Shown here in pieces: positions 9,275-20,769 of a DNA stretch of 64,000 nucleotides. A program made the translations under genes and the position numbers. Under the pieces are notes generated by a model. It worked only from the letters and a program-made list of their open reading frames with translations, had not been told where the DNA came from and did not search any database. Each line of letters opens with the position of its first letter. The stretch's first letter is position 1. Source of the stretch: Dryocosmus kuriphilus (Eukaryota; Arthropoda; Insecta; Hymenoptera; Cynipidae); the NCBI GenBank assembly GCA_038277395.1, contig CM076193.1, positions 80,728,627 to 80,792,626 on the forward strand. Reading direction: 5' to 3'.

Positions 9275-9565
9275 AAAAAATGAAGCTTATGTTTGTTTTA
9301 GCATTATCCACAATTTTAAAAAATCGTTATAGATATTTAAATGTTTTTTACTTCAATTGGTGATATTATACTAATTCACTTTTAATAATTTAAGTACGTC
9401 CAATGTAACACTAGTGTAGAACCAAATGTAGATAATTCTCCTGACGATTTAATGTAATACTTGCAATATACGATTTAATGCAATACTTGACGAGTCTGAC
9501 TCAGAAGATGAGACGAATTTTAAGATAAGGATTTTTATTTTTTTATCAAGATCCGACGTCCAATA
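9094..9565. repeat. Direct duplication of the 3' end of the Myb/SANT gene
   Basis: The block 9094-9230 (ACTAGTGTCGAACCAAATGT, then AATACTTGACGATTCTGACT, then CAAGATAAGGATTTTAATTT) is repeated in diverged, indel-rich form at about 9406-9565, roughly 310 bp downstream. Only the first copy is within the open frame. The second, lying between the two convergent genes, is non-coding. Confidence 0.7.
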
Positions 9566-10250
9566 TAATAAGTGTTTGTAAAATGATAAATAAATTTTAT
9601 TGCTGTAAGATTATTACTTTTTATTTGCGTAAAAAGCACATTTTTTTATTCACGTTTCAACTATTGACAATCCATCCGTGAATAATTTGTTGACTAATTT
9701 TATTCTTTTCATTTTTGCTGTAACGCTTTCTTCAACATCTAAAATACATTCGCTGGCGTTCTCACTTATTAATCCTGTATTATTGGTTTCTTCATTGGTA
9801 TTTGGCATAAGAACATTTTCGATTAAAATTTGCTCCTCTTCTGCTACACTGGTTATCCACTCTTGCGGTACTTCTTCGCCAGAATTTTCGCAAAGATTGT
9901 GTAATATGATACACGCTTTAATTATGTGCCTCATTGCATCTAAGTGCACATTTGGTCTCCTTGATAAAATTCTCCAAAGAGCTTTCAATCTGCCGAATGC
10001 ATTCTCAATTACCATTTGAGCACTGCTCAATCGATAATAAAAATTTTTATTCATTAATGACATTTTCAGTATTTCTGGAAATGGCTTCGTAAGCCAAGTC
10101 AATAAAGGAAATACTGCATCTGCTATTAAATGATAGTTTGTTGAAAATTCTGGAATTTTTGGTTTGGTATTATCAAATATCTCGAATAAACTACTCTTTC
10201 TCAAAATAGACGGGTCATTACAGCGTCCAGGAGAACCAGTTAAAATGTAC

Positions 10251-10319
10251 CTAGAACAACATATTGTATATTTAATATGGCGGAATAAAACATATAGTGA
10301 ATAAATTAAATATACTTAC
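10251..10319 (-). other. Intron 2 of the Harbinger transposase
   Basis: 69-nt intron starting GTAAGT and ending TTCTAG on the minus strand. Removing it joins the codon in RFT directly to YILTGSPGRCNDP in the correct phase, as expected for the DDE domain. Confidence 0.85.
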
Positions 10320-10786
10320 GTAAATCTGTATTTATCGTCAACCACTGCTGGTACATTTATCGTGTAGAACCCTTTATAGTTATAATATTCAATAGTTTGA
10401 TCACTGGGTGGTATGATAGCTATGTGAGTTCCATCTATCGAACCAAAACAACCGTAAAATTGCCATTTATTTATTCCAAAAACGATCAGCAATGATACCT
10501 CGCTCTTCTTCAGTTTTTGGAAATTTAATTAAGTGGCTGTAGTGAAGTATGATTGCTGCACAAAATTCATGTAGCAAGTACCCGACCGTACTTCTTCCGA
10601 TACCAAATAAGTCAGCAATGGTACAAAAATCAATATTTCCTTTCAGAACTATTAGAGCGACTGCAATACTTTTTCCAACAGGTGTTGCCAATTGAAAATT
10701 CGTATTTTTCTTCTCTAATAAGGGTCTCAAATCAGCGCATAATTTATTAAAACAAGCTGGACTCATTTTGTGAAAAAATCTGTCAT

Positions 10787-10866
10787 CTATAAAGGGTAAC
10801 ATAAGTTTTTGTGTAAAATGAAATATGGTGCGAAGAAATAATTATTTATTCATGAAGGTCACTTAC
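10787..10866 (-). other. Intron 1 of the Harbinger transposase
   Basis: 80-nt intron from GTAAGT to TTATAG on the minus strand. The join creates PLYND followed by DRFFHKMSPACF, matching the usual lead-in to the transposase helix-turn-helix region. Confidence 0.85.
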
Positions 10867-11131
10867 CATTGTACAATGGCACTGCATTTTCCCAAAATTT
10901 TCCAGATGCGTTTAACAATAACTCTGGATAAACCCAGCAGCTCCTCTTAACCACTCTTTTTTGCTTTTTCTTAAGCAGTTTGTCTAGCAACAAGGTATTT
11001 TGTATTTTCTGTTGTTCTAACATCAATATCTCTTTTACATAATTCTCTTTCCTCTTCTTTCGCATGGCACAGTATTGTACAAAAACATTGCTTACTGCTA
11101 TAATGTTTTTTATATTCACATCCATTGTCAA

Positions 11132-12132
11132 GCTATCTGCAAGCTGCGCCGAGTGAAATATATTATTTGAAGGTTATATTACAATAGTGGTAATTATTCA
11201 TGTTGTAATATTAATAATAATAATATTAATAATAAATGATAATTAGATAGTTATTAATGTCCTGTCAACAATAATTATTAATAATGTTGTAAGTAGTTTC
11301 AAAAATTGTAAAATCATATGGAAATACCTTTTTTTATTTCACAATCAACAAGCAAACTACTATATATACTTTACATAAGCTTTGAAAATTACTTTAATTT
11401 TTTAAAAATTAATTACGACAATAAAACCTCATTTTACTAGTTATATACAAACAACTTTCGGAATTAAGATTCACAATTAATGATAAAACAATAATATATT
11501 TTTTTTCCAATATGGCACAAGAACCCAACCTATAAACATCTTCGCAACATTCTTTTTTGGTTACTCTAACAATGCATATATTGCGATCTAAATACTGACC
11601 TTAATTGTAATTCAACATTCAAACGATATATTTCACACCACTTTTGAGCGGGACGCAACTTTTAACGAATATTAATCGTTATCAATTACGAGTCTACTTG
11701 TAAACGTAGGTCGTGCCCGCACCGTCAATACGCGTGAAGTTATATTTTCAGCGCTGCCAACCTAGCAGCAATGCTAATGCTAATCCAATCCGCAGTATAG
11801 TCGCAATCGGATTAACCACTCATATTGCAAACATACCGGAGTTGTTGTGCGAGCTCTGATGCGATCGTACCCGTAGTTAATGGCCTCCGAATTTGACGAA
11901 GCCAAGAGCGACAACTAGCCTGTCCGACTGAGCGAGTTAAAAAAATTCTGCATCTAAGTTCGGACATATTAAAAATCCTCACATATACGGTATATAAATT
12001 GGAATTGTAAAGAATTTCAAAAACTTTAAGTCTCTCACATTTCATAAATGCAGCTATTTAATTAAGATCTAAATTTAATAAGTCACAACTTCAAAACAAA
12101 ATATTCTGTTCTCTGGAACAAAATATAGCACA
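11132..12132. other. Non-coding stretch between the Harbinger core and the LTR
   Basis: AT-rich; a (TAA)n-like run at about 11,212-11,285. The right end of the Harbinger element is expected here but no terminal repeat was found. A minus-strand frame at 11,812-12,045 has no recognisable domain. Confidence 0.5.
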
Positions 12133-13463
12133 TGTTACGTCCCGGGATGTGACGGTGAATGGGATAAGAAAATATTAATTTCTCTATATATTTAATAGAT
12201 ATAAATGAAAATATTCCTAATCCCTCGAGCGGCAAAAAGACTAGGAGAAGTGAGACTTGCCAAGTCTGAAGAGTTGAAACTCACCTTGATTTTATTTATG
12301 TTGAATAATTGCTCATAACTTTTGTGAAAAAGATCGGGATTTAGGTTTTGTGCGAAAAATTATTGGGTTGAAACAGAGGTTTAATTTTACATAATCGAAT
12401 ATATTCTTGTTACTTACCTATTGAATTATGGTTTGTTACTTTTTCACTACGTGTGACGATCGAATTACAGATTTGATAACGGAAGATAAGATTTTAAAAA
12501 TTGTATAATAGAGTTTAATGCTTGAGATCAAACTTCGTCTTTCCTCCAAAGAGACCCAAAATGGATTTACACGTTGATTTAAAAAAAGCGTTTTTATCCA
12601 ATAGGGTCTGCGAATTTCAAAAGGTCGAAGCTTCAGACTGCACTGAGTAATTTACGTTCGAGTTTACTCCTAAGAATAGGTGAGAAGTTACTCGTTTGAA
12701 TTTGAGGAAGAGACTGATTGGAGAAACGAGAAAATTCGCACAGGGCCCCCAGGAGAGTTAAGAGACATCAACTTTACTCTTGCAAAACTGGCCCAAGAGG
12801 ATGGAGACAGTTAGATGGAAGTGGAAGGATAGGAATAAGATGGAAGGAAAGGTGCGACGTCGAGCAATTTTCAAAAGAGAGATTTTCGTGGAAGGAAACT
12901 CAAAATTAGCATTTTACTGTTTTATTTGTCTGTGAGGGTCGAGGGCAACTGCGAATGGTTACTTTCCTAAACTGAATTTAGGTATAAGGCTCGTAATAAA
13001 GGTTATGGTTGCCATCGTAAATGAGCATTGGCTTCAAAGGCGTTCGTCTAACGTTTTCCGCTCTCAAAATTTTTGGTTAAGATAATCCCTATGTATATCA
13101 GCAATATTTTACATATTTTGAAGTTTCAACTGAGTACTATTGGAGGATGATAGTAGATGGAAAGAATGATTACGGGGAAAGCCAATAGTTAGCAAAGAAT
13201 ATCCTCAAATATCCCAAGGTTCCTCTGAAAACACTCTCGAGTACCGTCAGATAATTTAGATAAAATAAAGTGTACGGTTCATTGCTTTTAAGGTGTACTA
13301 AATGTAGGAAATATTTAAACAATACTTATACTAGGGCACACATACACACACAAACATGCCTAAAACAAACTTATGATTCAAATTAACTTTACTTTCTGCA
13401 TCCCTCGTCCTAAGAAAATTATAAAAAGGATATGTGACCTCGAGATATCCCGGGGACATAACA
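12133..13463 (-). mobile_element. Candidate 3' LTR of an LTR retrotransposon
   Basis: On the minus strand the block starts TGTTATGTCCCCGGGATAT and ends ATCCCGGGACGTAACA. That gives TG...CA ends with a near-perfect imperfect inverted terminus of about 19 bp, and 1331 bp is a plausible LTR length. A polypurine tract (AAAGAGGGAGG) lies immediately upstream of the TG, as required at a 3' LTR. No second LTR copy is visible in the window, so this is a truncated 3' end or a lone LTR with some internal sequence. The 190-bp plus-strand frame inside it is not a gene. The superfamily is not determined. Confidence 0.55.
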
Positions 13464-13474
13464 CCTCCCTCTTT
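13464..13474 (-). other. Polypurine tract next to the candidate LTR
   Basis: Minus-strand AAAGAGGGAGG abutting the TG terminus. In LTR retrotransposons this tract primes plus-strand DNA synthesis. Its exact adjacency is the main reason for orienting the LTR on the minus strand. Confidence 0.55.
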
Positions 13475-13793
13475 AAGAAATGTCGTTTTAAGGGCATGTG
13501 ACACTGAAATTGACCGAAGAAGCCAGTCCTAAGATCGATATTTTTCGCCCCAAATTTAAAAATGAAGGCTTTTAAAAACCGGGAAAAATTTGGGAAAATA
13601 TTAATTAATGCAAAAGGACCGTGTGTGGCAAAGCGTAAATTTCTGGGAACAATAAAAGTTTATTTTATAAATAATAACTACCAACCGATGCATTTTTCCT
13701 TTTTTAGTTACAAGAAGGTCGTAGTAAAGTTTAAATGACGCACTAAAATACCTGTATTACTGAACTCAATTTTTAGGACTTATCTATTTAATA
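13475..13793. other. Possible internal remnant of the LTR element, otherwise featureless
   Basis: AT-rich sequence between the polypurine tract and the next mobile element. No coding motif is recognised on either strand. Confidence 0.4.
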
Positions 13794-14495
13794 TTTGAAT
13801 CTCAGAACCTTTTTTGTAAATAAAATATCGGACTGAAACTTTGAGAAATGCATGAGAAGCCATCAAATTGCGTTTGTATACATTATTTGTGTAGGAATTT
13901 TGAACAAAATTTTTTTCGACGAAATTAAAACGCGAAGCATTTGCAACGCTAGTTCCAATCACCATCGCTCCCCACAAATTTCAGAGCGATAGCGTGCGAC
14001 ACGCCTTGATTTCAGTGACAGGTGACAACGCGAATTTATATATCAGTTTGTTTATAATTGTGTATAATGTTTGCTAACGATGTTTGCCTAATTTTCTTCA
14101 AGAAAGAGGAGTCGCTAACTTCAGTACTGCTCCACTGAAAAAAAGACAAATTGATTACAGAGTTCAACGCCACGGACGGTACTCCTGGAAATTTATTCAG
14201 TTATTACAAATCTTTTTACATTATTTATACTTAAATCGCATTTACAAATGTAGCTTATTACCCCTTTTGCTTCCCTGAGTGTTTTAGGCCAATATATCAT
14301 ATATAAAAAAAGTTCCGTGATTCAAAAGATTTTTGGAGAAGATCCAAAAAATTTCCAGTTTTAATTTCGTCGACAATTTTTTTTTTTCAAAATTCCTACT
14401 CAAATAGCGTACATAAACGTAATTTATTGTCTTCTCATGCATTTTCTAAAGTTTAATTCCGATATTTTATTTTTTAAAAAGTTCTGAGATTCAAA
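13794..14495. mobile_element. Non-autonomous element (MITE-like), copy 2, with long terminal inverted repeats
   Basis: A 702-bp element. Left end TTTGAATCTCAGAAC (13,794 onward) is mirrored by GTTCTGAGATTCAAA ending at 14,495. The inverted match continues for about 85 bp through TAAAATATCGG, AAACTTT and GCATGAGAAG to the GCGTTTGT/ACGTTTAT area, with scattered mismatches. The interior has no transposase frame and matches the copy at 7843-8480. I could not define a target-site duplication, so the superfamily is open. Neighbour on the left: a candidate LTR; on the right: the satellite edge. Confidence 0.75.
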
Positions 14496-14760
14496 GGATA
14501 AATTGATGAATACTAAAAATCTAGGTCGGTAATATAGGTACTTCTGTATGTAACCTGCCTTTAAGAACGATACATTCGGCATCGAGAGAAGATGTATGGC
14601 TAGCACTCGAGATGTACAAAATGTCCTGGAACGATGTCGAGAGTTTATATACATGGAGTTACATTTTATCAGGATATGGATCACAGTTTACCTTCCTCGA
14701 GTAACCTTGTAATCTAGCTAATGTATAAGTGTGTCAATATGTCCAGGAAGTTGACACCGC

Positions 14761-15060
14761 CATTTTGGATTTTCGCAAAAAGAATTTTGTGCTGAATTGT
14801 GCTAAATTTGTGCTCTATTGTGCTGCAAAAGCTTTTTTTGAAAAATCAAAATTAGGGACAAAATTTCCAAAATACTATTTTTGAGCCAGCACCACCATTT
14901 TTTTTTTAAATAAAAAAATTGTGCTGAGTACACTGAAGGAAGCATAAAATTGTGCCGCAAACCCAAAATTCATAACATCAACTATTTTCGAAATAATCAC
15001 AAATTTCTAAAAAGTCGCCAGCACCGCTATTTTGAAATATCTCAAAACGTCAAATTAAAT
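14761..15060. repeat. Degenerate fringe of the satellite array
   Basis: Before the first clear monomer there are scattered satellite-like words (several TTGTGCTG, CAGCACC, AAAATTTC, and TATTTTCGAAATAA near 14,981) without full-length monomers. They look like strongly mutated monomer remnants at the array border. Bases 14,496-14,760 show nothing recognisable. Confidence 0.5.
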
Positions 15061-18000
15061 CGAAAATATTCGAAAACACGACATTTTTTTGGGACCTGAA
15101 AATTTTTACATATTTCCCGGAAATTGTCAAAAATGGAAATTTCAAAATGAAAATTTTGTGCTGAGTTGTTCTCGGCGCGTGCAAACAGACTGTCTAATGA
15201 CACATTTCTCTACATATCATATTTTCAAAATTGCCACACTTTTTTGGGACACGAAAATTGTTATTTTCCGGAAATTGTAAAAATCGAAATTTCAAAATGA
15301 AAATTTTGTACTGAGTTGTCCTCGGCGAGTGCAACAAGATCTTCTAATGACAAATTTCTCTATATATCATATTTTAAAAATTACCACACTTTTTTGGGAC
15401 CTGAAAATTTTTATTTCCCGGAAATTGTCAAAAATCGAAATTTCAAAATGAAAATTTTGTTCTGAGTTGTTTTTCGGCGAATAAAACAGGATTTCCTTAG
15501 GACAAATTTTTCCATCTTTCATAATTTTGAAATTACCCGACTTTTTTGGATCCTGAAAATACTTATTTCCCGCAAATTGTCAAAAAAATTTCAAACTGAC
15601 AATTTTGTGCTGAGTTGCTCCCGGCGAGCAAAACAAGATTGTCTAATGACAAACTTCTCTATATATCATATTTTCGAAAATAAACGACTTTCTTTGATCC
15701 TGAAAATACTTATTTCCTGCAAATTGACAAAAATCAAAATTTTTTTTGAGGTGAGTTGACAAATTTCTTTATATATCATATTTTTTAAAATACCCGGCTT
15801 TTTCTTGAAAATACCCCTCAAATTGAAATTGTCAAAAATCAAAATTTCAAAATTTTTTCAAAATGAAAATTTTGTGCTGAGTTGTTCTCGCGAGCACAAA
15901 CAAGATTGTCTTACGACAATTTTCTCTACATTTAAAATACCCGACTTTTTTGATCCTGAAAATACTTATTTCCCTCAAATTGTCAAAAATCGAAATTTTT
16001 TTTGTGCTGAGATGTTATCGGCCAGCACAACAAGATTGTCTTACGACAAAATTTCTTTATATATCATATTTTAAAAATATTTTTTGGATCAAAATATTTT
16101 CCCTCAAAATTACCCACTTTTTTGGATCCAGCACAACAAGATCTGAAAAATTCGAAAATTAAATTGTCAAAATTTTCATTTTTGCGCTGAGTTGTTTCCG
16201 GCGAGCACAACAAGATTGTCTCTACGACAAAATTTCTTTATATAAAATTTTCGAAAATACCCGAAAAAATACTTCCCTGCAAATTGTCAAAAATCAAAAT
16301 TTCAAAATGAAAATTTTGTGCTGAGTTGCCCTCGTTGAGTGCTCGGCGAGCAAATTGACAAAATTTCCTTCATATCAAATTTCAAATAATTCGAAAATAA
16401 CCGACTTTTTTGGATCCTGAAAATGTTTATTTCCCTCAAATTGTCAAAATCGAAATTTCAAAATGAAAATTTTGTGCTGAGTTGTTTCCCGGCGAGCACA
16501 ACAAGATTGTCTTACGACAAAATTTCTTTATATATCATATTTTCGAAAATGAAAATAAAAATCAAAATTTCAAAATGCAAACTTTTTGTGCTTTTTTGAT
16601 CTTGAAAATACCCGATTTTTCCTGAAAATGCTTATTTCCCTCAAATTGTCAAAAAATCGAAATTTCAAAATGAAAATTTTGTGCTGAGTTTTTTTCCGGC
16701 CAACAACAAGATTTTCAAATATTTTAGAAAACACCACACTTTTTTGGAACCTGACAATGCTTATTTCCCTCAAATTGTCAAAGGACAAAATTTCAAAATG
16801 CAAAATTTGTGATTTGTTTATTTCCCTTAAAATCGACAAAAAAATTTTTGCTGATCTTTCATACAACAAGATTAATTCTTTATATATCATTTTAGAAATT
16901 ACCCGACTTTTTTGGATCCTGAAAATACTTATTTCCCGCAAATTGTCAAAAACCGAAATTTCAAAATGAAAATTTTGTGCTGAGTTTGCTCCCGGCGAGC
17001 AAAACAAGATTGTCTAATGACAAACTTCTCTATATATCATATTTTCGAAAATAAACCCGACTTTTTTTGATCCTGAAAATACTTATTTCCTCAAATTGTC
17101 AAAAATCAAAATTTTAAAATTAAAATTTTGCGCTGAGTTGTTCTCGGCTAGCACAACAAGATTGTATAATGACAAATTTCTTTATATATCATATTTTTTA
17201 AAATACCCGGCTTTTTTGATCTTGAAAATACATGCTTCCCCTCAAATTGTCAAAAATCAAAATTTCAAAATGCAAAATTTTGTGCTGAGTTGCCCCCCGC
17301 GAGTGAACAAGATTGTCTACTGACAATTTTCTCTACATATCATATTTTCGAAAATACCCGACTTTCTTGGATGCTGAAAATACTAATTTCCCTCAAATTG
17401 TCAAAAATCGTAATTTCAAAATGAAAATTTTGTGCCGAATTGTTCTCGGCGAGCACAACAAGATTGTCTTACGACAAGTTTCTCCATATCATATTTTCGA
17501 TAATATTTTACCCGACTTTTTTGGATCCTGAAAATACTTATTTCCCTCAAATTGTCAAAAATCGAAATTTCGAAATGAAAATTTTGTGCTGAGATGTTAT
17601 CGGCCAGCACAACAAGATTGTCTTACGACAAAATTTCTTTATATATCATATTTTAGAAAATACCCGACTTTTTTTGGATCTTGAAAATACTTCTTTCCCT
17701 CAAATTGTCAAAAATCGAAATTTCAAAATGAAAATTTTGTGCTGAGTTTTTTGCCGGCCAGCACAACAAGATCGTCTTACGACAAAATTTCTTCATACAT
17801 CATACTTTAGAAAAAATCCGAATTTTTTGGATCTCGAAAATGCTTATTTCCCTCAAATTGTCAAAAATCGAAATTTCAAAACGAAAATTTTGCGCTCAGT
17901 TGTTTCCGGCGAGCACAACCAGATTGTCTCACGACAAAATTTCTTTAAATATCATATTTTAGAAAATACCCGTCTTTTTTGGCTCTTGAAAATACATCTT

Positions 18001-18879
18001 TCCCGCAAATTGTCAAAAATCAAAATTTCAAAATGAAAATTTTTTGCTGAGTTGCCCTCGTTGAGTAAAACAAGATTGTATAATGACAAGTTCCTCTGCA
18101 TATCATATTTTTGAAAATAACCGACTTTTTTGGATCCTGAAAATGTTTATTTCCCGCAAATTGTCAAGAATCGAAATTTTCAAAATGAAAATTTTGTGCT
18201 GAGTTTTTGCCGGCCAGCACAACAAGATTGTCTTACGACAAAATTTCTTTGTATATCATATTTTAGAAAACACCGGACTTTTTTGGAACCTGAAAATATT
18301 CATTTCACGCAAATTGTCAAAAGACAAAATTTCAAAATGCAACTTTTGTGCTGAGTTGCCTTCGTTGAGTAAAATAAGATTGTATAATGAAAAGTTCCTC
18401 TGCATATCATATTTTCGAAAATACCCGACTTTTTTGGATCCTGAAAATGCTTATTTCCCTCAAATTGTAAAAAATCGAAATTTCAAAATGAAAATTTTGT
18501 GCTGAGTTTTTTCCAGCCAGCACAACAAGATTTTCTTACGACAAAATTTCCTTATATATCATATTTCAGAAAACACCACACTTTTTTGGAACCTGACAAT
18601 GCTTATTTCCCTCAAATTGTCAAAGGACAAAATTTCAAAATGCAACTTTTGTGCTGAGTTGCCTTCGTTGAATAAAACAAGATTGTATAATAACAAGTTC
18701 CTCTGCATATCATATTTTCGAAAATACCCGACTTTTTTGGATCCTGAAAATGCTTATTTCCCTCAAATTATCAAAAATCGAAATTTCAAAATGAAAATTT
18801 TTCGCTGAGTTGTTTCCGGCGAGCACAACAAGATTGTCTCACGACAAAATTTCTTTATATATCATATTTTAGAAAATAC

Positions 18880-20020
18880 CCGACTTTTTTGGATCTTGAA
18901 AATACTTCTCGCCCGCAAATTGTCAAAAATCAAAATTTCAAAATGAAAATTTTGTGCTGAGTTGCCCTCATCGAGCAAAAGAAGATTGTCTAATGAGAAG
19001 CTCCTCTGCATATCATATTTTCGAAAATACCCGACTTTTATGGATCCTGAAAATGTTTATTTCCCTCAAATTGTCAAGAATCGAAATTTCAAAATGAAAA
19101 TATTGTGCTGAGTTTTTGCGGGCCAGCACAACAAGATCGTCTTACGACAAAATTTCTTTATATATCATACCCTAGAAAAAATACGAATTTTTTGGTTCTT
19201 GAAAATGCTTATTTCCCTCAAATTGTCAAAAATTGAAATTTCAAAATAAAAATTTTGTGCTGAGTTTTTGCCGGCCAGCACAACAAGATCGTCTTACGAC
19301 AAAATTCCTTCATATATCATATTTTAGAAAATATGCGTCTTTTTTGGATCTTGAAAATACTTCTTTCCCGCAAATTGTCAAAGATCAAAATTTCAAAATG
19401 AAAATTTTGTGCTGAGTTGCCATCCTCGAGTAAAACACGATTGTCTAATGACAAGTTCCTCTGCATATCATATTTTCGAAAATACCCGACTTTTTTGGAT
19501 CCTGAAAATGTTTATTTCCCTCAAATTGTCAAGAATCGGAATTTCAAAATGAAAATTTTGTGCTGAGTTTTGGCCGGCCAGCACAACAGGATTGTCTTAC
19601 GACAAAATTTCTTTATACATCATATTTTAGAAAATACCCGACTTTCTTGGATCTTCAAAATACTTCTTTCCCGCAAATTGCCAAAAATCAAAATTTCAAA
19701 ATGAATATTTTTCGCTGAGTTGCCCTCGTCAAGTAAAACAAAATTGTCTAATGACAAGTTCCTCTTCATATCATATTTTCGAAAAAACCCGACTTTTTTG
19801 AATTCTGAAAATGTTTATTTCCCTCAAATGGTCAAAAATCATTTCAAAATAAAAATTTTGTGCTGAGTTGCTTCCGGCGAGCACAACAAGATTTTCTCGA
19901 GACAAAATTTCTTTATATATCATACTTTAGAAAAAATCCGAATTTTTTGGATCTTGAAAATGCTTATTTCCCTCAAATTGTCAAAAATCGAAATTTCAAA
20001 ATGAAAATGTTGTGCTGAGT
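18880..20020. repeat. Duplicated block of several monomers, copy 1
   Basis: Near-identical to about 25,207-26,346 (offset 6326-6328 bp). It shares rare markers: GTTGCCCTCATCGAGCAAAA with GAAGATTG, the ACTTTTATGGATCC variant, the TTTTTGCGGG(G)CCAGC variant, ACACGATTGTC, and CAAATGGTCAAAAATCATTT. Sharing several private variants in the same order shows a block duplication rather than parallel change. Confidence 0.8.
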
Positions 20021-20769
20021 TGCACTCCTCGAGTAAACAAGATTGTCTAATGACAAATTCCTCTGCATATCATATTTTCGAAAATACCCGACTTTTTTGG
20101 ATCCTGAAAATGTTTATTTCCCGCAAATTGTCAAGAATCGAAATTTCAAAATGAAAATTTTGTGCTGAGTTTATGCCGGCCAGCCCAACAAGATTGTCTT
20201 ACGACAAAATTCCTTTATATATCATATTTTAGAAAACACCGGACTTTTTTGAAACCTGAAAATATTTATTTCACGCAAATTGTCAAAAGACAAAATTTCA
20301 AAATGCAACTTTTGTGCTGAGTTGCACTTCTCGAGTAAACAAGATTGTCTAATGACAAATTCCTCTGCATATCATATTTTCGAAAATACCCGACTTTTTT
20401 GGTTCTTGAAAATGCTTATTTCCCTCAAATTGTCAGAAATTGAAATTTCAAAATAAAAATTTTGTGCTGAGTTTTTGCCGGCCAGCACAAGATCGTCTTA
20501 CGACAAAATTTCTTTATACATCATACTTTAGAAAAAAAATCCGAATTTTTTGGATCTTGAAAATGCTTATTTCCCTCAAATTGTCAAAAATCGGAATTTC
20601 AAAATGAAAATGTTGTGCTGAATTTTTGCCGGCCAGCACAACAAGATCGTCTTACGACAAAATTTCTTTGTATATCATGTTTGAGAAAATACCGGACTTT
20701 TTTTGAACCTGAAAATACTTATTTCACGCAAGTTGTCAAAAGACAAAATTTCAAAGTGCAACTTTTGTG

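Larger units (their letters stand above)
6853..11131. mobile_element. PIF/Harbinger DNA transposon, coding core
   Basis: The convergent pair of a Myb/SANT-like gene (plus) and a HARBI1-like transposase gene (minus) is the defining gene set of PIF/Harbinger. Only the coding core is given because I could not locate the terminal inverted repeats or the 3-bp target duplication by eye. They should lie between about 6040 and 6850 on the left and 11,132 and 12,130 on the right. Both genes carry disabling lesions, so the copy is not autonomous. Confidence 0.8.
9650..11131 (-). pseudogene. HARBI1-like DDE transposase of PIF/Harbinger, three exons, one frameshift
   Basis: Nuclease/transposase of the DDE_Tnp_4 type. 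Exon 1 (11,131 or 11,125 to 10,867), intron 80 nt; exon 2 (10,786-10,320), intron 69 nt; exon 3 (10,250-9650). GT-AG borders and phases join cleanly. Exon 1 has a basic, helical N-terminus and a WVYPELLL motif. Exon 2 carries the helix-turn-helix-like region (TIADLFGIGRSTVGYLLHEF). The catalytic triad is intact: first D in SIDGTHIA (10,433-10,435), second D in IADAVFPLL (10,118-10,120) and E in MVIENAFGRLK (10,004-10,006), followed by ACIILHNLCE. The summed length of about 440 codons fits the family. The one lesion I see is in exon 2: an extra TAAA-type repeat at 10,465-10,475 creates a stop at 10,467-10,469 and shifts the frame just before the catalytic domain. Confidence 0.9.

Noticed and set aside
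9678..10019. Plus-strand frame of 113 residues
   Set aside because: Exactly antisense to the Harbinger transposase exon 3 (and similarly 10,553-10,750 to exon 2).
11812..12045. Minus-strand frame that might be a Tc1/mariner helix-turn-helix piece
   Set aside because: Apart from a few basic and SELAQQL-like residues there is no motif I could defend; no catalytic region or terminal repeats nearby.
12718..12909. Plus-strand frame with basic composition
   Set aside because: It lies inside the candidate LTR, on the opposite strand, with no recognisable domain.
13320..13360. CA-rich stretch as a regulatory or telomeric repeat
   Set aside because: Short, imperfect CACACA run inside the candidate LTR; no insect telomere repeat (TTAGG) tract is present in the window.
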